Source: an uncultured Collinsella sp.
GTDB lineage: Bacteria; Actinomycetota; Coriobacteriia; Coriobacteriales; Coriobacteriaceae
NCBI GenBank assembly: GCA_900540985.1
Contig: UQIC01000033.1
Coordinates: 1-22,932 of the forward strand
Direction of reading: 5' to 3'
Length of the DNA stretch: 22,932 nt
Under the pieces are notes generated by a model, which had not been told where the DNA came from, searched no databases, and worked only from the letters and a program-made list of their open reading frames with translations. The position numbers and the translations under genes were made by a program. Each line of letters starts with the position of its first letter. Position 1 is the stretch's first letter. This document shows positions 15,487-22,932 of this stretch, piece after piece.

Positions 15487-16755
15487 CTAGGAACGGTAGT
15501 CGCCGTTGATGGAGATGTACTCATGCGTGAGGTCGCAGGTCCACACGGTCGTTGCCGCGTCGCCTGCGCCCAGGTCGGCCGAGATCACGATCTCGGGCGC
15601 CTCGAAACGTCGTAGAGCCTCGTCCTCATCAAAGGGAACAGTCAGACCGTCGCGACAGACAGGCATGCCCATCATGTCGATGGAAACGTCTTCCTGATTA
15701 AACTTCACGCCGCACTTGCCAAGCGCCATAGCAACACGGCCCCAGTTGCAGTCGTGGCCGGCGATGCAGGTCTTAACGAGCGGCGAGTTGGCAACGGCAC
15801 GGGCGGCGATATCGGCCTCCTCGTCGTTCACGACGCCGGTAACGTTGACCGTAACAAGCTTGGATGCGCCCTCACCATCGGCGGCGATATTGCGCGCCAG
15901 GCTCTCGCACACCTCGTGCACGGCAAATGCCAACTCGTCGAAGGCATCGGAGCCCTCGACGATAGGCTCGGCATCTGCGGCAGCGGCGCCGGAGGCAAGC
16001 ATGATGCAGGTGTCGTTGGTCGAGGTGTCGGAATCGACCGTTACCTTGTTAAAGGTCTGCTTGACGGTGGAGAGCAACAGGGCGTGGAGCGCCGCCGGCT
16101 CGACGGGGGCATCGGTAGTGATGACCGCGATCATGGTGGCCATGTTGGGCATGATCATGCCCGAGCCCTTGCACATACCGCCCACCGTATAGGCATTGCC
16201 TGTGTGTCCCGCAGCCTCGCTGACGTAGGACACGGCGTACTCCTTGGAGTGCGTGTCGGTCGTCATGATGGCGCGAGCGGCATCGGCGCCACCGTGGGCG
16301 GAAAGTGCCTCGTAGGCAGCAGGAATGGCGGTCTCAAACGTGTCGATCGGCAGAATCTGGCCAATCACACCCGTGGAGGCAACCAGAATCTGCTGGGACT
16401 CGCAGCCGATGACCTGCGATGCGATGTTGCAGGTCTCGCGCGCGCAGGCAAGGCCGGTCTCACCCGTGGCGGCGTTGGCATTGCCAGAGTTGACCGAAAC
16501 GCCGGCGATGATACCGTAGCCCTTGTCGGCACCGCCCAGGTTGGCACGGCTCACTTGCACGGGCGCCGCGCAAAAGCGATTGGTGGTAAACACGCCGGCG
16601 CCGGGACAGGGTTTATCGGGCACGACGAGCGCGTAATCCAGACGCTCGGGGTTCTTGCGGAACCCAGCGTGGATGCCTGCAGCCTTAAAACCAGCCGCAG
16701 CCGTAACACCACCCTCGACAGCGCGAATCTTGATATCAAACAGCTCGGTATTCAT
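15487..16755 (-). CDS. argJ: glutamate N-acetyltransferase / N-acetylglutamate synthase
   Basis: ArgJ moves the acetyl group from N-acetylornithine to glutamate, closing the acetyl cycle; many members also use acetyl-CoA. The 422-aa precursor is expected to cut itself before the nucleophile T207 in KGSGMIMPNMATMI, giving alpha and beta chains of about 206 and 216 aa. Other family segments are VNSGNANAATG (88-98), ASTGVIGQ (126-133) and the C-terminal YISINGDYRS. Whether it is mono- or bifunctional cannot be decided from sequence; no separate argA or argE is in the window. AAGGAG lies a rather long 11 nt before the ATG. Confidence 0.96.
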   Translation of the reverse strand: MNTELFDIKIRAVEGGVTAAAGFKAAGIHAGFRKNPERLDYALVVPDKPCPGAGVFTTNRFCAAPVQVSRANLGGADKGYGIIAGVSVNSGNANAATGETGLACARETCNIASQVIGCESQQILVASTGVIGQILPIDTFETAIPAAYEALSAHGGADAARAIMTTDTHSKEYAVSYVSEAAGHTGNAYTVGGMCKGSGMIMPNMATMIAVITTDAPVEPAALHALLLSTVKQTFNKVTVDSDTSTNDTCIMLASGAAAADAEPIVEGSDAFDELAFAVHEVCESLARNIAADGEGASKLVTVNVTGVVNDEEADIAARAVANSPLVKTCIAGHDCNWGRVAMALGKCGVKFNQEDVSIDMMGMPVCRDGLTVPFDEDEALRRFEAPEIVISADLGAGDAATTVWTCDLTHEYISINGDYRS

Positions 16756-16889
16756 CGTCTTTATGACTCCTTATGTCAAACAAAAAACGGACATCGGTTG
16801 GTGCGCCATGCCAGTCGTAATCATGAGACCAGCTTAAGAGTGGCGCCCCACTCGATGCCCGACTACCAAATCGTTAACAATCGAATGTG

Positions 16890-17960
16890 CTACACCGGGC
16901 ACGCCACTGTGGGCAAGCCTCGTCGCTCGTCAAAGCCAAAGACGATATTGGCGCACTGGACCGCTTGGCCCGCAGCGCCCTTGCACAGATTGTCGATGGC
17001 GCCCGTCGCCACCAGCACGCCCGCGCGCTTGTTGAGCGCGAGACCAATCTGGGCGGCGTTGGTTCCAACGACCGAAGCCGTCTTGGGCTGCTGACCGGCG
17101 TCGAGCACACGCACAAAGGTGCGTCCAGCGTAGAACTGCTTGTAATAGTCGACAACATCCTCAAGAGCCAGGGAGTCAATGGCCTGCGGCGTGAGCGGCA
17201 TCGTCACCGTGGAGAGCAGGCCGCGCTTGAGCGGTGCCAGATGCGGAGTAAAGACGACGCGATCGGTCAGGCCCAGGATCTGCTCGATCTCGGGCGTATG
17301 GCGATGTTTGCCTACGCCATAGGCCTCCAGGTTCTCGTCTGCGCTACAAAAATGGGTGCGAGCGTTACAGGACTTACCGGCACCCGTCACGCCGCTAATG
17401 GCATCGACGATTACGGGGCCGCTCTCGGCAACCCAGCCGGCGCGCACGGCGGGCGCGGCGGCAAGGCTCGTTGCGGTGGGATAGCAACCGGCGCAGGCGA
17501 CCAGCACGGGTTTGCCGTCGGCATGGTCGGATGCGGCGGTCTCCAAGTCCTGGCAAAACAGCTCGGGGAGGCCGAAAGCACGCGTCTTGAGCAGGTCGGG
17601 ACTCGTGTGCTCGGCGGCATACCATGTCTCAAAGACAGACGCGTCGCTCAGACGGTAATCGGCCGAAAGATCAAAGCAGGAGACGCCCGATGCAAGCAGC
17701 GCGGGCACCTGTGCCATGGCAGCCGTGTGCGGCACGGCAAGAAAAACCGCATCGCAGCTCTTGAGCTCGGGGGCGTCATGCGTGGTGAAAACCAGATCGC
17801 TCACGCCAGCAAAGCTCGGATACACCGCGGACAGCGGCTGGCCGGCATCGGCGTTGGACGTAATGGCAACAAGTTCAAACTCGGGATGGCCGAGCACGAG
17901 GCGAATGAGCTCGGCTCCGGCATATCCAGCCGCGCCGACGATTCCAACCTTCAATGACAT
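16890..17960 (-). CDS. argC: N-acetyl-gamma-glutamyl-phosphate reductase
   Basis: ArgC reduces N-acetylglutamyl phosphate to the semialdehyde with NADPH. The N-terminal Rossmann motif is VGIVGAAGYAGAELIR (5-20). The catalytic cysteine is C159 in ACAGCYPTATS, and the histidine pair lies in KHRHTPEI (218-225). The 356-aa length is typical. I chose the ATG at 17960 because AAGGAG lies 6 nt upstream; the frame is open for 13 further codons without support. It is the first gene of the arg operon, with ArgR-like boxes 86-122 bp upstream. A 134-bp gap before argJ contains a small hairpin (GAGTGG/CCACTC) of unknown role. Confidence 0.96.
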   Translation of the reverse strand: MSLKVGIVGAAGYAGAELIRLVLGHPEFELVAITSNADAGQPLSAVYPSFAGVSDLVFTTHDAPELKSCDAVFLAVPHTAAMAQVPALLASGVSCFDLSADYRLSDASVFETWYAAEHTSPDLLKTRAFGLPELFCQDLETAASDHADGKPVLVACAGCYPTATSLAAAPAVRAGWVAESGPVIVDAISGVTGAGKSCNARTHFCSADENLEAYGVGKHRHTPEIEQILGLTDRVVFTPHLAPLKRGLLSTVTMPLTPQAIDSLALEDVVDYYKQFYAGRTFVRVLDAGQQPKTASVVGTNAAQIGLALNKRAGVLVATGAIDNLCKGAAGQAVQCANIVFGFDERRGLPTVACPV

Positions 17961-18045
17961 ATCAGACTCCTTGTCTGCGATATATGCACCGATGCGCATT
18001 TCGCAGTGGTCGTTATGAAGTGGGTTGAAACTTTAGCACCAAAAG

Positions 18046-18082
18046 ATGCATGAACACGTAAATGGCTTGCATATTCATGCAT
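18046..18082 (-). promoter_or_regulatory. tandem ArgR boxes upstream of argC
   Basis: Box 2 (18067-18082), TTGCATATTCATGCAT, is a near-palindrome very close to the actinobacterial ArgR site as I know it from Mycobacterium (TTGCATAACGATGCAA). Box 1 (18046-18061), ATGCATGAACACGTAA, is a weaker match. The boxes start 21 bp apart, the spacing at which one ArgR hexamer binds two boxes on the same helix face. Arginine-dependent repression of argCJBD is inferred. Confidence 0.75.
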
Positions 18083-18126
18083 TGAAACATTCCCGACACA
18101 TTCGCTTGAAGGAATTGACAAATGGA

Positions 18127-18180
18127 GCGGGCCCCGTATTGACCGGCGCTCCTAACGGCGCCGGGCAATACGGGGCCCGC
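18127..18180 (-). terminator. 22-bp GC-rich hairpin closing the ribU operon
   Basis: A 15-bp perfect stem (18127-18141 with 18166-18180), one mismatch, then a 7-bp stem (CCGGCGC 18143-18149 with GCGCCGG 18158-18164) around an 8-base loop. It lies 38 bp after the second flavin-binding gene and before the arg promoter. No proper T-run follows on the minus strand, so termination is plausible but not proven. Confidence 0.55.
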
Positions 18181-18217
18181 CCATGCGAAAACCAAGTTGT
18201 TAGGATGAGCCAGCTGG

Positions 18218-18628
18218 CTAGAGCTCGACCGGCACCCATTCGTCGTGATTGCAGATAAAAGCCTCGGGATCCTCGACGCTAAAGAAGACGAGCGTGGGGT
18301 CGTTAGGCCCCTCATAGTGCTCGCCCAGGCGCTCTAGATGCTTCCACCCGGCTTCGCGCATTTCGCTCGAAGCCCGGTCATCCAAGCCGGCACGCCCGCG
18401 CAAGATGAGCCAGCCATGGCCCGGCCACCAACTCGTGGCCTCAAAGCGCTGGTTTTGCAGCAGCTCTTGCCACACATCTTTGGTGCGCGCTGTTACAAAC
18501 CACAGCTTGCCGTCCTGGATCTGCGCAAACGAAAACGGACGCACATGCGGCTGTCCGTCAACGCTCGTCGCCAAATACCATGCCGGCACCGACGTCAGAT
18601 ACTCCAACACCGTATTCAATCCGTCCAT
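18218..18628 (-). CDS. pyridoxamine 5'-phosphate oxidase-family flavin-binding protein (copy B)
   Basis: A 136-aa single-domain protein of the FMN-binding split-barrel (PNPOx-like) fold. Recognisable stretches are PAWYLATSVDGQPHVRPFSF, DGKLWFVTARTKDVWQEL, and a C-terminal LVFFSVEDPEAFIC. Short members of this family bind FMN, F420 or haem, and many have no known substrate. It is a clear paralogue of the gene just upstream (18673-19119), sharing PAWYLAT, VRPFSFA, DGKLWF and KDVW. AGGAGG lies 4 nt before the ATG. It is the last gene of the riboflavin-uptake cluster. Function beyond flavin binding is not known. Confidence 0.85.
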   Translation of the reverse strand: MDGLNTVLEYLTSVPAWYLATSVDGQPHVRPFSFAQIQDGKLWFVTARTKDVWQELLQNQRFEATSWWPGHGWLILRGRAGLDDRASSEMREAGWKHLERLGEHYEGPNDPTLVFFSVEDPEAFICNHDEWVPVEL

Positions 18629-18672
18629 GTGTCCTCCTGTACCAGCTAGTTTGTGAGCCTGGTTTGTGCGAG

Positions 18673-19119
18673 CTAGAGCTCCAGGCGCTCTTCGCTGCCG
18701 TCGATATCGCAGAACCGCGCGGCAATGTTGCGGACCGAAAAGAAAGCAAGGCGGCCGTCGTTGGCGTTATCGTGTTCCTCGCCAATGCCCACCATGTGCT
18801 TAAAGCCTGCTTGACGCACCTTGTCGCTCGCAACTGCGTCGTCCTCAAGTGCGGCCTCGCCGGTCAACACGATCCAACATTCCCCCGGCTTCCAGCCCGA
18901 TACCTCAAACTTGGGATTCGCACTCAGCTCCGCCCACACATCCTTGTCGCGCGACGTGCAAAACCACAACTTACCGTCATCGACCATGGCAAACGAAAAC
19001 GGCCTCACGCGAGGCTGATGCCCGTCGGTCACATCGGTCGTGGCCAGATACCACGCCGGAATGCGTCTGAGATACGAACAGGCGCGCTCAAGCTGAGCCG
19101 TGCGGTCGTTGTCGGTCAT
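18673..19119 (-). CDS. pyridoxamine 5'-phosphate oxidase-family flavin-binding protein (copy A)
   Basis: A 148-aa split-barrel protein with IPAWYLATTDVTDGHQPRV, RPFSFAMVDDGKLWFCTSRD, KPGECWIVLTGEAALEDD and LAFFSVRNIAARFCDI. It is a tandem duplicate of the following gene, about half identical by eye in the core. AAGGGG lies 5 nt before the ATG. It starts only 30 bp after the ecfT stop, so it is probably transcribed from the FMN-riboswitch promoter. Placement right after a riboflavin transporter fits a flavin-dependent enzyme; the substrate is unknown. Confidence 0.85.
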   Translation of the reverse strand: MTDNDRTAQLERACSYLRRIPAWYLATTDVTDGHQPRVRPFSFAMVDDGKLWFCTSRDKDVWAELSANPKFEVSGWKPGECWIVLTGEAALEDDAVASDKVRQAGFKHMVGIGEEHDNANDGRLAFFSVRNIAARFCDIDGSEERLEL

Positions 19120-19149
19120 AGGGACCCCTTTCTTGCGCTCGAATCGCGC

Positions 19150-19950
19150 CTAAACAAGTTGAAGGTTGATGACGATGACACACGCGAGCAGCAGCGCCAT
19201 CGCCAGCGCTGCCAGCGCGTCCTCACGACCAAACGTAAGCGCATGCAGACGCGTGCGCCCCTGCTCGCCGTGATAACAGCGCGCATCCATGGCAGCAGAC
19301 AGCGTCTCGGCATGGCGGAACACGCCCGTGAACAGTGGAATCGCCACACTGCCGAGCATACGCACGCCGCCGAGCGGGCCTCCCGTCACGCGCGCACCGC
19401 GGCTTGCTTGCGCGTCCGCCGTCTGCTTCATCTCGGTGGCAAACTGCGGCATAAAGCGCAGCGCGATACCCATAATCATGCCGAGCTCATGCGCAGGGAG
19501 CCCCACGCGCGCAAACGGTGCGAGCAGACGCTCAAAGCCCGCGGTGAGGTCGAGCGTGGGCGTGGTGAGCGTAATGGCGCTCATGCCGGCCATCATCAGA
19601 GTCAGGCGGCACGCCATAAAGACGGCAGAACGCAGCGAGCCCTCGCTTATCTGCAGAAAGCCGAGCTGCCACAGGATGCGCCCACTCTGATCGGTAAACA
19701 AGTTGAGCACCGCGACCACGACGACGATCGCCAGCAGCGGCGCCATCGACGACAGAACGCGACGAACCGGCACCCGAGACACGGCATAGGTCAGCACAAC
19801 GAAAATTGCGACCGGGGCCAGCCCGCGGAAGCCACTGACCGTGAGCGTCGTGATCAGAAACACAAAGCCCAAGAGCAACTTGGTTCGCGGGTCCAGGCGG
19901 TGGATTGCACTATCGCCGGGATAGTAACTGCCAAACGAAAACGCCTCCAT
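19150..19950 (-). CDS. ecfT: ECF transporter transmembrane component EcfT
   Basis: EcfT is the membrane scaffold that couples the ATPases to the substrate-binding S component. The 266-aa protein starts FGSYYPGDSAIHRLDPRTK, as is typical, and has about five hydrophobic segments (for example LLLGFVFLITTLTV, APVAIFVVLTYAV, LLAIVVVVAVLNLF). Two coupling-helix motifs that touch the ATPases are visible: ASRGA (182-186) and DARCY (222-226). Its ATG overlaps the TGA of the ATPase gene by one base (TGATG), so translation is coupled. Confidence 0.95.
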   Translation of the reverse strand: MEAFSFGSYYPGDSAIHRLDPRTKLLLGFVFLITTLTVSGFRGLAPVAIFVVLTYAVSRVPVRRVLSSMAPLLAIVVVVAVLNLFTDQSGRILWQLGFLQISEGSLRSAVFMACRLTLMMAGMSAITLTTPTLDLTAGFERLLAPFARVGLPAHELGMIMGIALRFMPQFATEMKQTADAQASRGARVTGGPLGGVRMLGSVAIPLFTGVFRHAETLSAAMDARCYHGEQGRTRLHALTFGREDALAALAMALLLACVIVINLQLV

Positions 19951-21854
19951 CAGCAGCCCTCCTCTCGCGCGACCGTCTTGGATTTAGCAATGTCCGAGAC
20001 GTTAGAAGAACCGTCTGGGCGACCGATCAGCAAATCTGCCAACTCGTCGGCCAACGACTCAACCGTATAGAGCCCGCCGCGACGCAGCGGCACGCCCGCC
20101 TCCGTAAGCGCCAGCGCCATACGCTGGGCGGCGGGAACGCCCAAGCCGATCGACTTGAGCTCATCGGCATGCGCAAACACCTGAGCGGGCGTGCCCTCGG
20201 CAAACACCGCGCCCTCGTTCATCACGACAATACGGTCGCAGCAATTGGCCAGGTCATCCATGCTGTGCGAAACCATGACAACGGTCAGGCCATCGCGGTG
20301 AAGTCGGTCGATGAGCCCTAGGAAATCCCTGCGCGCAGCCGGATCGAGCCCCGCCATGGGTTCATCGAGCACCAGGACTTCGGGCTCCATGGCGAGTACG
20401 CCGGCGAATGCCACACGCCGTTGCTGACCGCCCGAAAGCTCAAAGGGACTCTTGTCGCCGACCGTGGAAAGGTCGAGGCCCACGCGCGAGAGCGATGTCT
20501 CAACGCGGCGGGCAACCTCGGCCTGCGACAAGCCAAGGTTGTGCGGACCAAACGCCACGTCCTGCGCCACGGTTTCGGCAAACAGCTGACGCTCGGGATA
20601 TTGAAACACCACGCCGACCTTGGCCTTAACCGCGGCGGCGTCTTTCTTGTTTGACAGATCGAGCCCCAGCGCGCGAACGGACCCCTCCTGAGGGCGAATC
20701 AAACCGTTGAGATGCTGGACCAGCGTCGACTTACCCGAACCGGTATGACCTGCCAAGCCCAGGAACTCGCCGCGACGCACCGTCAGCGATACATCGCGCA
20801 GCGCCCACGGGCTGCTGGGGTCGTTTCCCCAGAGAGCCTGTTTGCTCGATTTGCCCGCAGTGGCCGAGCGCTTATGCCAGCGGCGGCGCTCGCGCGGACT
20901 GAGCGAATAACTGTACGAAACATGGGATAGCTCGATGACGGGCTCCGACGCGTTGCCCTCGTTGTCTACCGGAACAGTGCCGTCAGCGATTTCCAACTGG
21001 GATACGGAAGACTGCCCCGCGATGTCTGCCCCACTTCGCTCGGCATAAGCCTGCGCAATCTCGGCGACCATATCCGCCTCACGCACCTGTGCGCAAACGG
21101 GCACGCCCTTCGCACGAAGCGCCATGCCCAAACGGCACGACTCTGGCATGTCAAGGTTGAGCTGAGCGAGTTCATTCGCCCGCGTCAGAATCTCCTCGGG
21201 CGTGCCCAGCATGGCAACTCGTCCCGTCTGAAACACGGCGACACGATCGGCCTCGGCAGCCTCTTCCATAAAGTGCGTAATCATCACGATAGTCATGCCG
21301 CGAGCGTGCAACGCGCGGCAAGCCTTCATAAGACCCTTGCGTCCGCGCGGGTCGAGCATCGAGGAGGCCTCATCCAAAATGAGAACGCGCGGCTCCATGG
21401 CGAGCACGCCGGCAAGCGCCACGCGCTGCTTTTGTCCGCCCGAGAGCGCATGGGTCTCGTGGCGCTCAAAGCCCACCAGGCCCACGCCCTTCAGCGCCTC
21501 GCGTACGCGCTGCGCAATTTGCGCCGATGGCACGCCAAGGTTTTCGGGACCGAACGCAACGTCATCTTCGACAAGCGTTGCCACCAGCTGGTCGTCGGGA
21601 TTCTGGAACACCATGCCCGCGGTCGAACGAATGTCGTAGACCAACTCGGGATCGGACGCATCAATGCCGTTGACGCGCACCGTGCCCGCATCGGGCTGCA
21701 GCAGCGCATTCAGATGCTTGGCAAACGTCGACTTGCCCGACCCATTGCCACCGAGGATGCAGAAAAACTCCCCGTCCTTAATGCTCAGATCGATGCCGTC
21801 AAGCGCCTGGGCGGCACCGTCATAGCTAAAGCAAACGCCCCGACACTCAATCAT
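19950..21854 (-). CDS. ecfA: fused double ATPase of ECF transporter (EcfA1-EcfA2)
   Basis: A 634-aa protein with two complete ABC ATPase domains that energises vitamin uptake. Domain 1 has Walker A GGNGSGKST (35-43), LSGGQ (137-141), Walker B VLILDE (157-162) and switch H194. Domain 2 has GHTGSGKST (369-377), LSGGQ (473-477), VLVLDEP (493-499) and H530. No catalytic residue is missing in either half. A linker of about 65 residues (about 240-305) and a charged insert (SPRERRRWHKRS, near 319-330) separate them. In many Firmicutes the two ATPases are separate genes; here they are one chain. Its start overlaps the ribU stop by 4 nt (ATGA). Confidence 0.95.
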   Translation of the reverse strand: MIECRGVCFSYDGAAQALDGIDLSIKDGEFFCILGGNGSGKSTFAKHLNALLQPDAGTVRVNGIDASDPELVYDIRSTAGMVFQNPDDQLVATLVEDDVAFGPENLGVPSAQIAQRVREALKGVGLVGFERHETHALSGGQKQRVALAGVLAMEPRVLILDEASSMLDPRGRKGLMKACRALHARGMTIVMITHFMEEAAEADRVAVFQTGRVAMLGTPEEILTRANELAQLNLDMPESCRLGMALRAKGVPVCAQVREADMVAEIAQAYAERSGADIAGQSSVSQLEIADGTVPVDNEGNASEPVIELSHVSYSYSLSPRERRRWHKRSATAGKSSKQALWGNDPSSPWALRDVSLTVRRGEFLGLAGHTGSGKSTLVQHLNGLIRPQEGSVRALGLDLSNKKDAAAVKAKVGVVFQYPERQLFAETVAQDVAFGPHNLGLSQAEVARRVETSLSRVGLDLSTVGDKSPFELSGGQQRRVAFAGVLAMEPEVLVLDEPMAGLDPAARRDFLGLIDRLHRDGLTVVMVSHSMDDLANCCDRIVVMNEGAVFAEGTPAQVFAHADELKSIGLGVPAAQRMALALTEAGVPLRRGGLYTVESLADELADLLIGRPDGSSNVSDIAKSKTVAREEGC

Positions 21855-22441
21855 GCGCGGCCTTTGACCTGGTCCTTCTTGGGCGTGATGAGATTAGAGA
21901 CCGCCTTGTACACCGCCAGCGTGAGTACCGAGTTAAGCACGGTCTTGATGAGGTTAAACGGCAAAACAGCGGGAAGCATGAGCGGCAGAATCACATCGGC
22001 CGAGCCATACCAGAACCATACGCCAATGGTCAGATTCGCAACCATAGAAAGCACCGTAGCGGCAATAACGCCCAGTGCCAGGCCAATCACGGCACCCTTG
22101 TAGGTGTGCATCTTCTGGTAGACGATAGCCGCAGGCAGAATATAGCCCAGCGTGGCAACCAAGTTCATAAGCGCACCGACCCAGTCACCCGTGGTGAGCG
22201 CATGGATAACGATAGCCATAGCGGCAACAGCGGTGCCGGCACCAGGACCGTACGCAAACCCGCACACCATCGCCGGCACCAGCGACGGGTCATACGTCAA
22301 AAACGGCGCCGAAGGAAGGATGGGCAGCTGCACGTACATAAACAGGGCACCCAAGGCGCACATCAGCGCCATGGTAACGAGCTGTTTGGTGCTCCACCTA
22401 TTCGTGTTCTCAAAATGGATATGCTGCGACTGTTCAGACAT
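21851..22441 (-). CDS. ribU: riboflavin ECF transporter S component RibU
   Basis: RibU binds riboflavin in the membrane and gives the ECF transporter its specificity. The 196-aa protein has about six hydrophobic helices and the RibU-like stretch LPILPSAPFLTYDPSLVPAM, followed by CGFAYGPGAGTAVA. Substrate is supported independently by the FMN riboswitch directly upstream. I place the start at 22441 (MSEQSQHI), with AGGTGA 4 nt upstream. An upstream in-frame ATG at 22462 lies inside the conserved 3' end of the riboswitch and should be disregarded. It is the first gene of ribU-ecfA-ecfT and the two flavin-binding genes. Confidence 0.94.
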   Translation of the reverse strand: MSEQSQHIHFENTNRWSTKQLVTMALMCALGALFMYVQLPILPSAPFLTYDPSLVPAMVCGFAYGPGAGTAVAAMAIVIHALTTGDWVGALMNLVATLGYILPAAIVYQKMHTYKGAVIGLALGVIAATVLSMVANLTIGVWFWYGSADVILPLMLPAVLPFNLIKTVLNSVLTLAVYKAVSNLITPKKDQVKGRA

Positions 22442-22456
22442 AAGATCACCTGCCTC

Positions 22457-22631
22457 TTTCATCCGGACTCTAACCGTTGGTACTGGGATCTCACCAGTTC
22501 AGCCGGCATGCGAACCAACACACGCACGGGTCGCGGACTCATCGGCTCGACGCAGGTCCTCGCCTGCGCCACGGCGTCCCTTTGACACCGCCCGATTTAC
22601 CGCCAGTGGGGAATTCCACCCCGCCCTGAAA
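22457..22631 (-). ncRNA. FMN riboswitch (RFN element)
   Basis: On the minus strand the RFN conserved blocks appear in order: TTTCAGGGCGGGGTG, then CCCCACTGGCGGTAAATC, then GAGCCGATGAGTCCGCGACC, GCCGGCTGAACTGGTGAGA and AGAGTCCGGATGAAAGAG. The closing stem P1 pairs TTTCA (22631-22627) with TGAAA (22461-22457). The ribU ribosome site begins only 5 nt after P1 and no terminator fits between, so FMN probably blocks translation initiation rather than causing premature termination. Confidence 0.95.
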
Positions 22632-22642
22632 CAGCAATTGCA

Positions 22643-22670
22643 AGTGTAGCACGGGCAGGTTTTCGCGCAA
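22643..22670 (-). promoter_or_regulatory. promoter of the riboswitch-ribU operon
   Basis: TTGCGC (22670-22665) and TACACT (22648-22643) on the minus strand, 16 bp apart. Transcription would start a few bases before the riboswitch P1 stem, as expected. Confidence 0.65.
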
Positions 22671-22932
22671 GTATGCCAAGGGTAATTTATGGTGGGGATC
22701 AGCTGCCGCAACAACCACGTTCCCCACCCATCCCAAAGTAACGCGCTTTTCGCGGCAAAGCCGCGAAACAGCGAAAGGGACACGTATCCCCATCAACCAC
22801 ATTCTCCGCCCACGCCGACCTCAAGGCCGTAAACGCAGGGAATCCGGGGGCGGGACGGGGGTTTCTCTCCGGAACATTCCGCACTGATATTTTCTGTATT
22901 GAAGACGTCGATGATGCACCCGTATACCATTG
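22671..22932. other. gene-free right end with two hairpins
   Basis: No convincing gene. Two inverted repeats are seen: GGTGGGGA (22691-22698) with TCCCCACC (22721-22728), and TTTCGCGGC (22748-22756) with GCCGCGAAA (22760-22768, AAA loop). Neither is followed by a T-run. Short minus-strand frames here lack ribosome sites and recognisable motifs. Confidence 0.6.
22899..22928 (+). promoter_or_regulatory. possible plus-strand promoter at the right edge
   Basis: TTGAAG (22899-22904) and TATACC (22923-22928) are separated by 18 bp on the plus strand. It could drive a gene to the right, divergent from the ribU operon, but nothing downstream is visible. Confidence 0.35.

Noticed and set aside
12909..16879. 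Near-identical 17-mers CTACCAAATCGGTAACA (12909) and CTACCAAATCGTTAACA (16863)
   Set aside because: A 16/17 match between two places is expected about once or twice by chance in a window this size, and flanks do not match.
22439..22462. Upstream start for ribU at 22462
   Set aside because: It lies inside the conserved 3' end of the FMN riboswitch; the start at 22441 has its own ribosome site.
22499..22884. Small minus-strand proteins at the right end
   Set aside because: Two overlap the riboswitch; none has a ribosome site or recognisable motif.
1..22932. CRISPR array, toxin-antitoxin, phage or defence genes
   Set aside because: No regular repeat-spacer pattern and no open frame with such motifs was found on either strand.

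Overview
The window looks like chromosomal DNA from a high-GC actinobacterium of the class Coriobacteriia, most likely Collinsella or a close relative. This is judged from gene content, protein style and GC-rich codon use, not from a database search. Every protein gene I can support lies on the minus strand; the only plus-strand gene is a tRNA-Val. Most of the window is housekeeping and biosynthesis, read from right to left in transcription order.

Right part (about 22670 down to 18127): a flavin transport unit. A promoter and an FMN riboswitch precede ribU (riboflavin-binding S component), a fused double ATPase (ecfA1-ecfA2 in one chain) and ecfT. Stops and starts overlap along this unit. Two tandem paralogues of the pyridoxamine-phosphate-oxidase-like flavin-binding family follow. 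A long hairpin (18127-18180) closes it.

Next (18082 down to 13069): the arginine operon argC-argJ-argB-argD, using the acetyl-recycling route. It is preceded by two ArgR-type boxes spaced 21 bp apart. A gene-free, partly AT-rich gap of about 610 bp (12459-13068) follows. It holds a tRNA-Val terminator, a second copy of the tRNA 3' end plus terminator (a likely integration scar), and a 217-bp inverted-repeat element that resembles a MITE.

Left half (12195 down to 158): asnB, murE, a HAD-IIB phosphatase, murI, rph, rdgB, dtd, then veg and ispE (translationally coupled), tRNA-Pro, tatA, greA and lysS. This combines asparagine synthesis, peptidoglycan precursors, nucleotide and tRNA quality control, isoprenoid synthesis, Tat export and transcription/translation factors. 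Several intrinsic terminators and promoters divide the block into units.

I find no phage genes, CRISPR array, transposase or defence system. The most notable non-standard signals are the 217-bp inverted-repeat element with the adjacent tRNA-Val duplication; a family of UAC(C)-loop palindromes, two of which sit directly after the stop codons of lysS and dtd; a perfect palindrome filling the tatA promoter spacer; and a LysRS carrying a C-terminal tRNA-binding domain.
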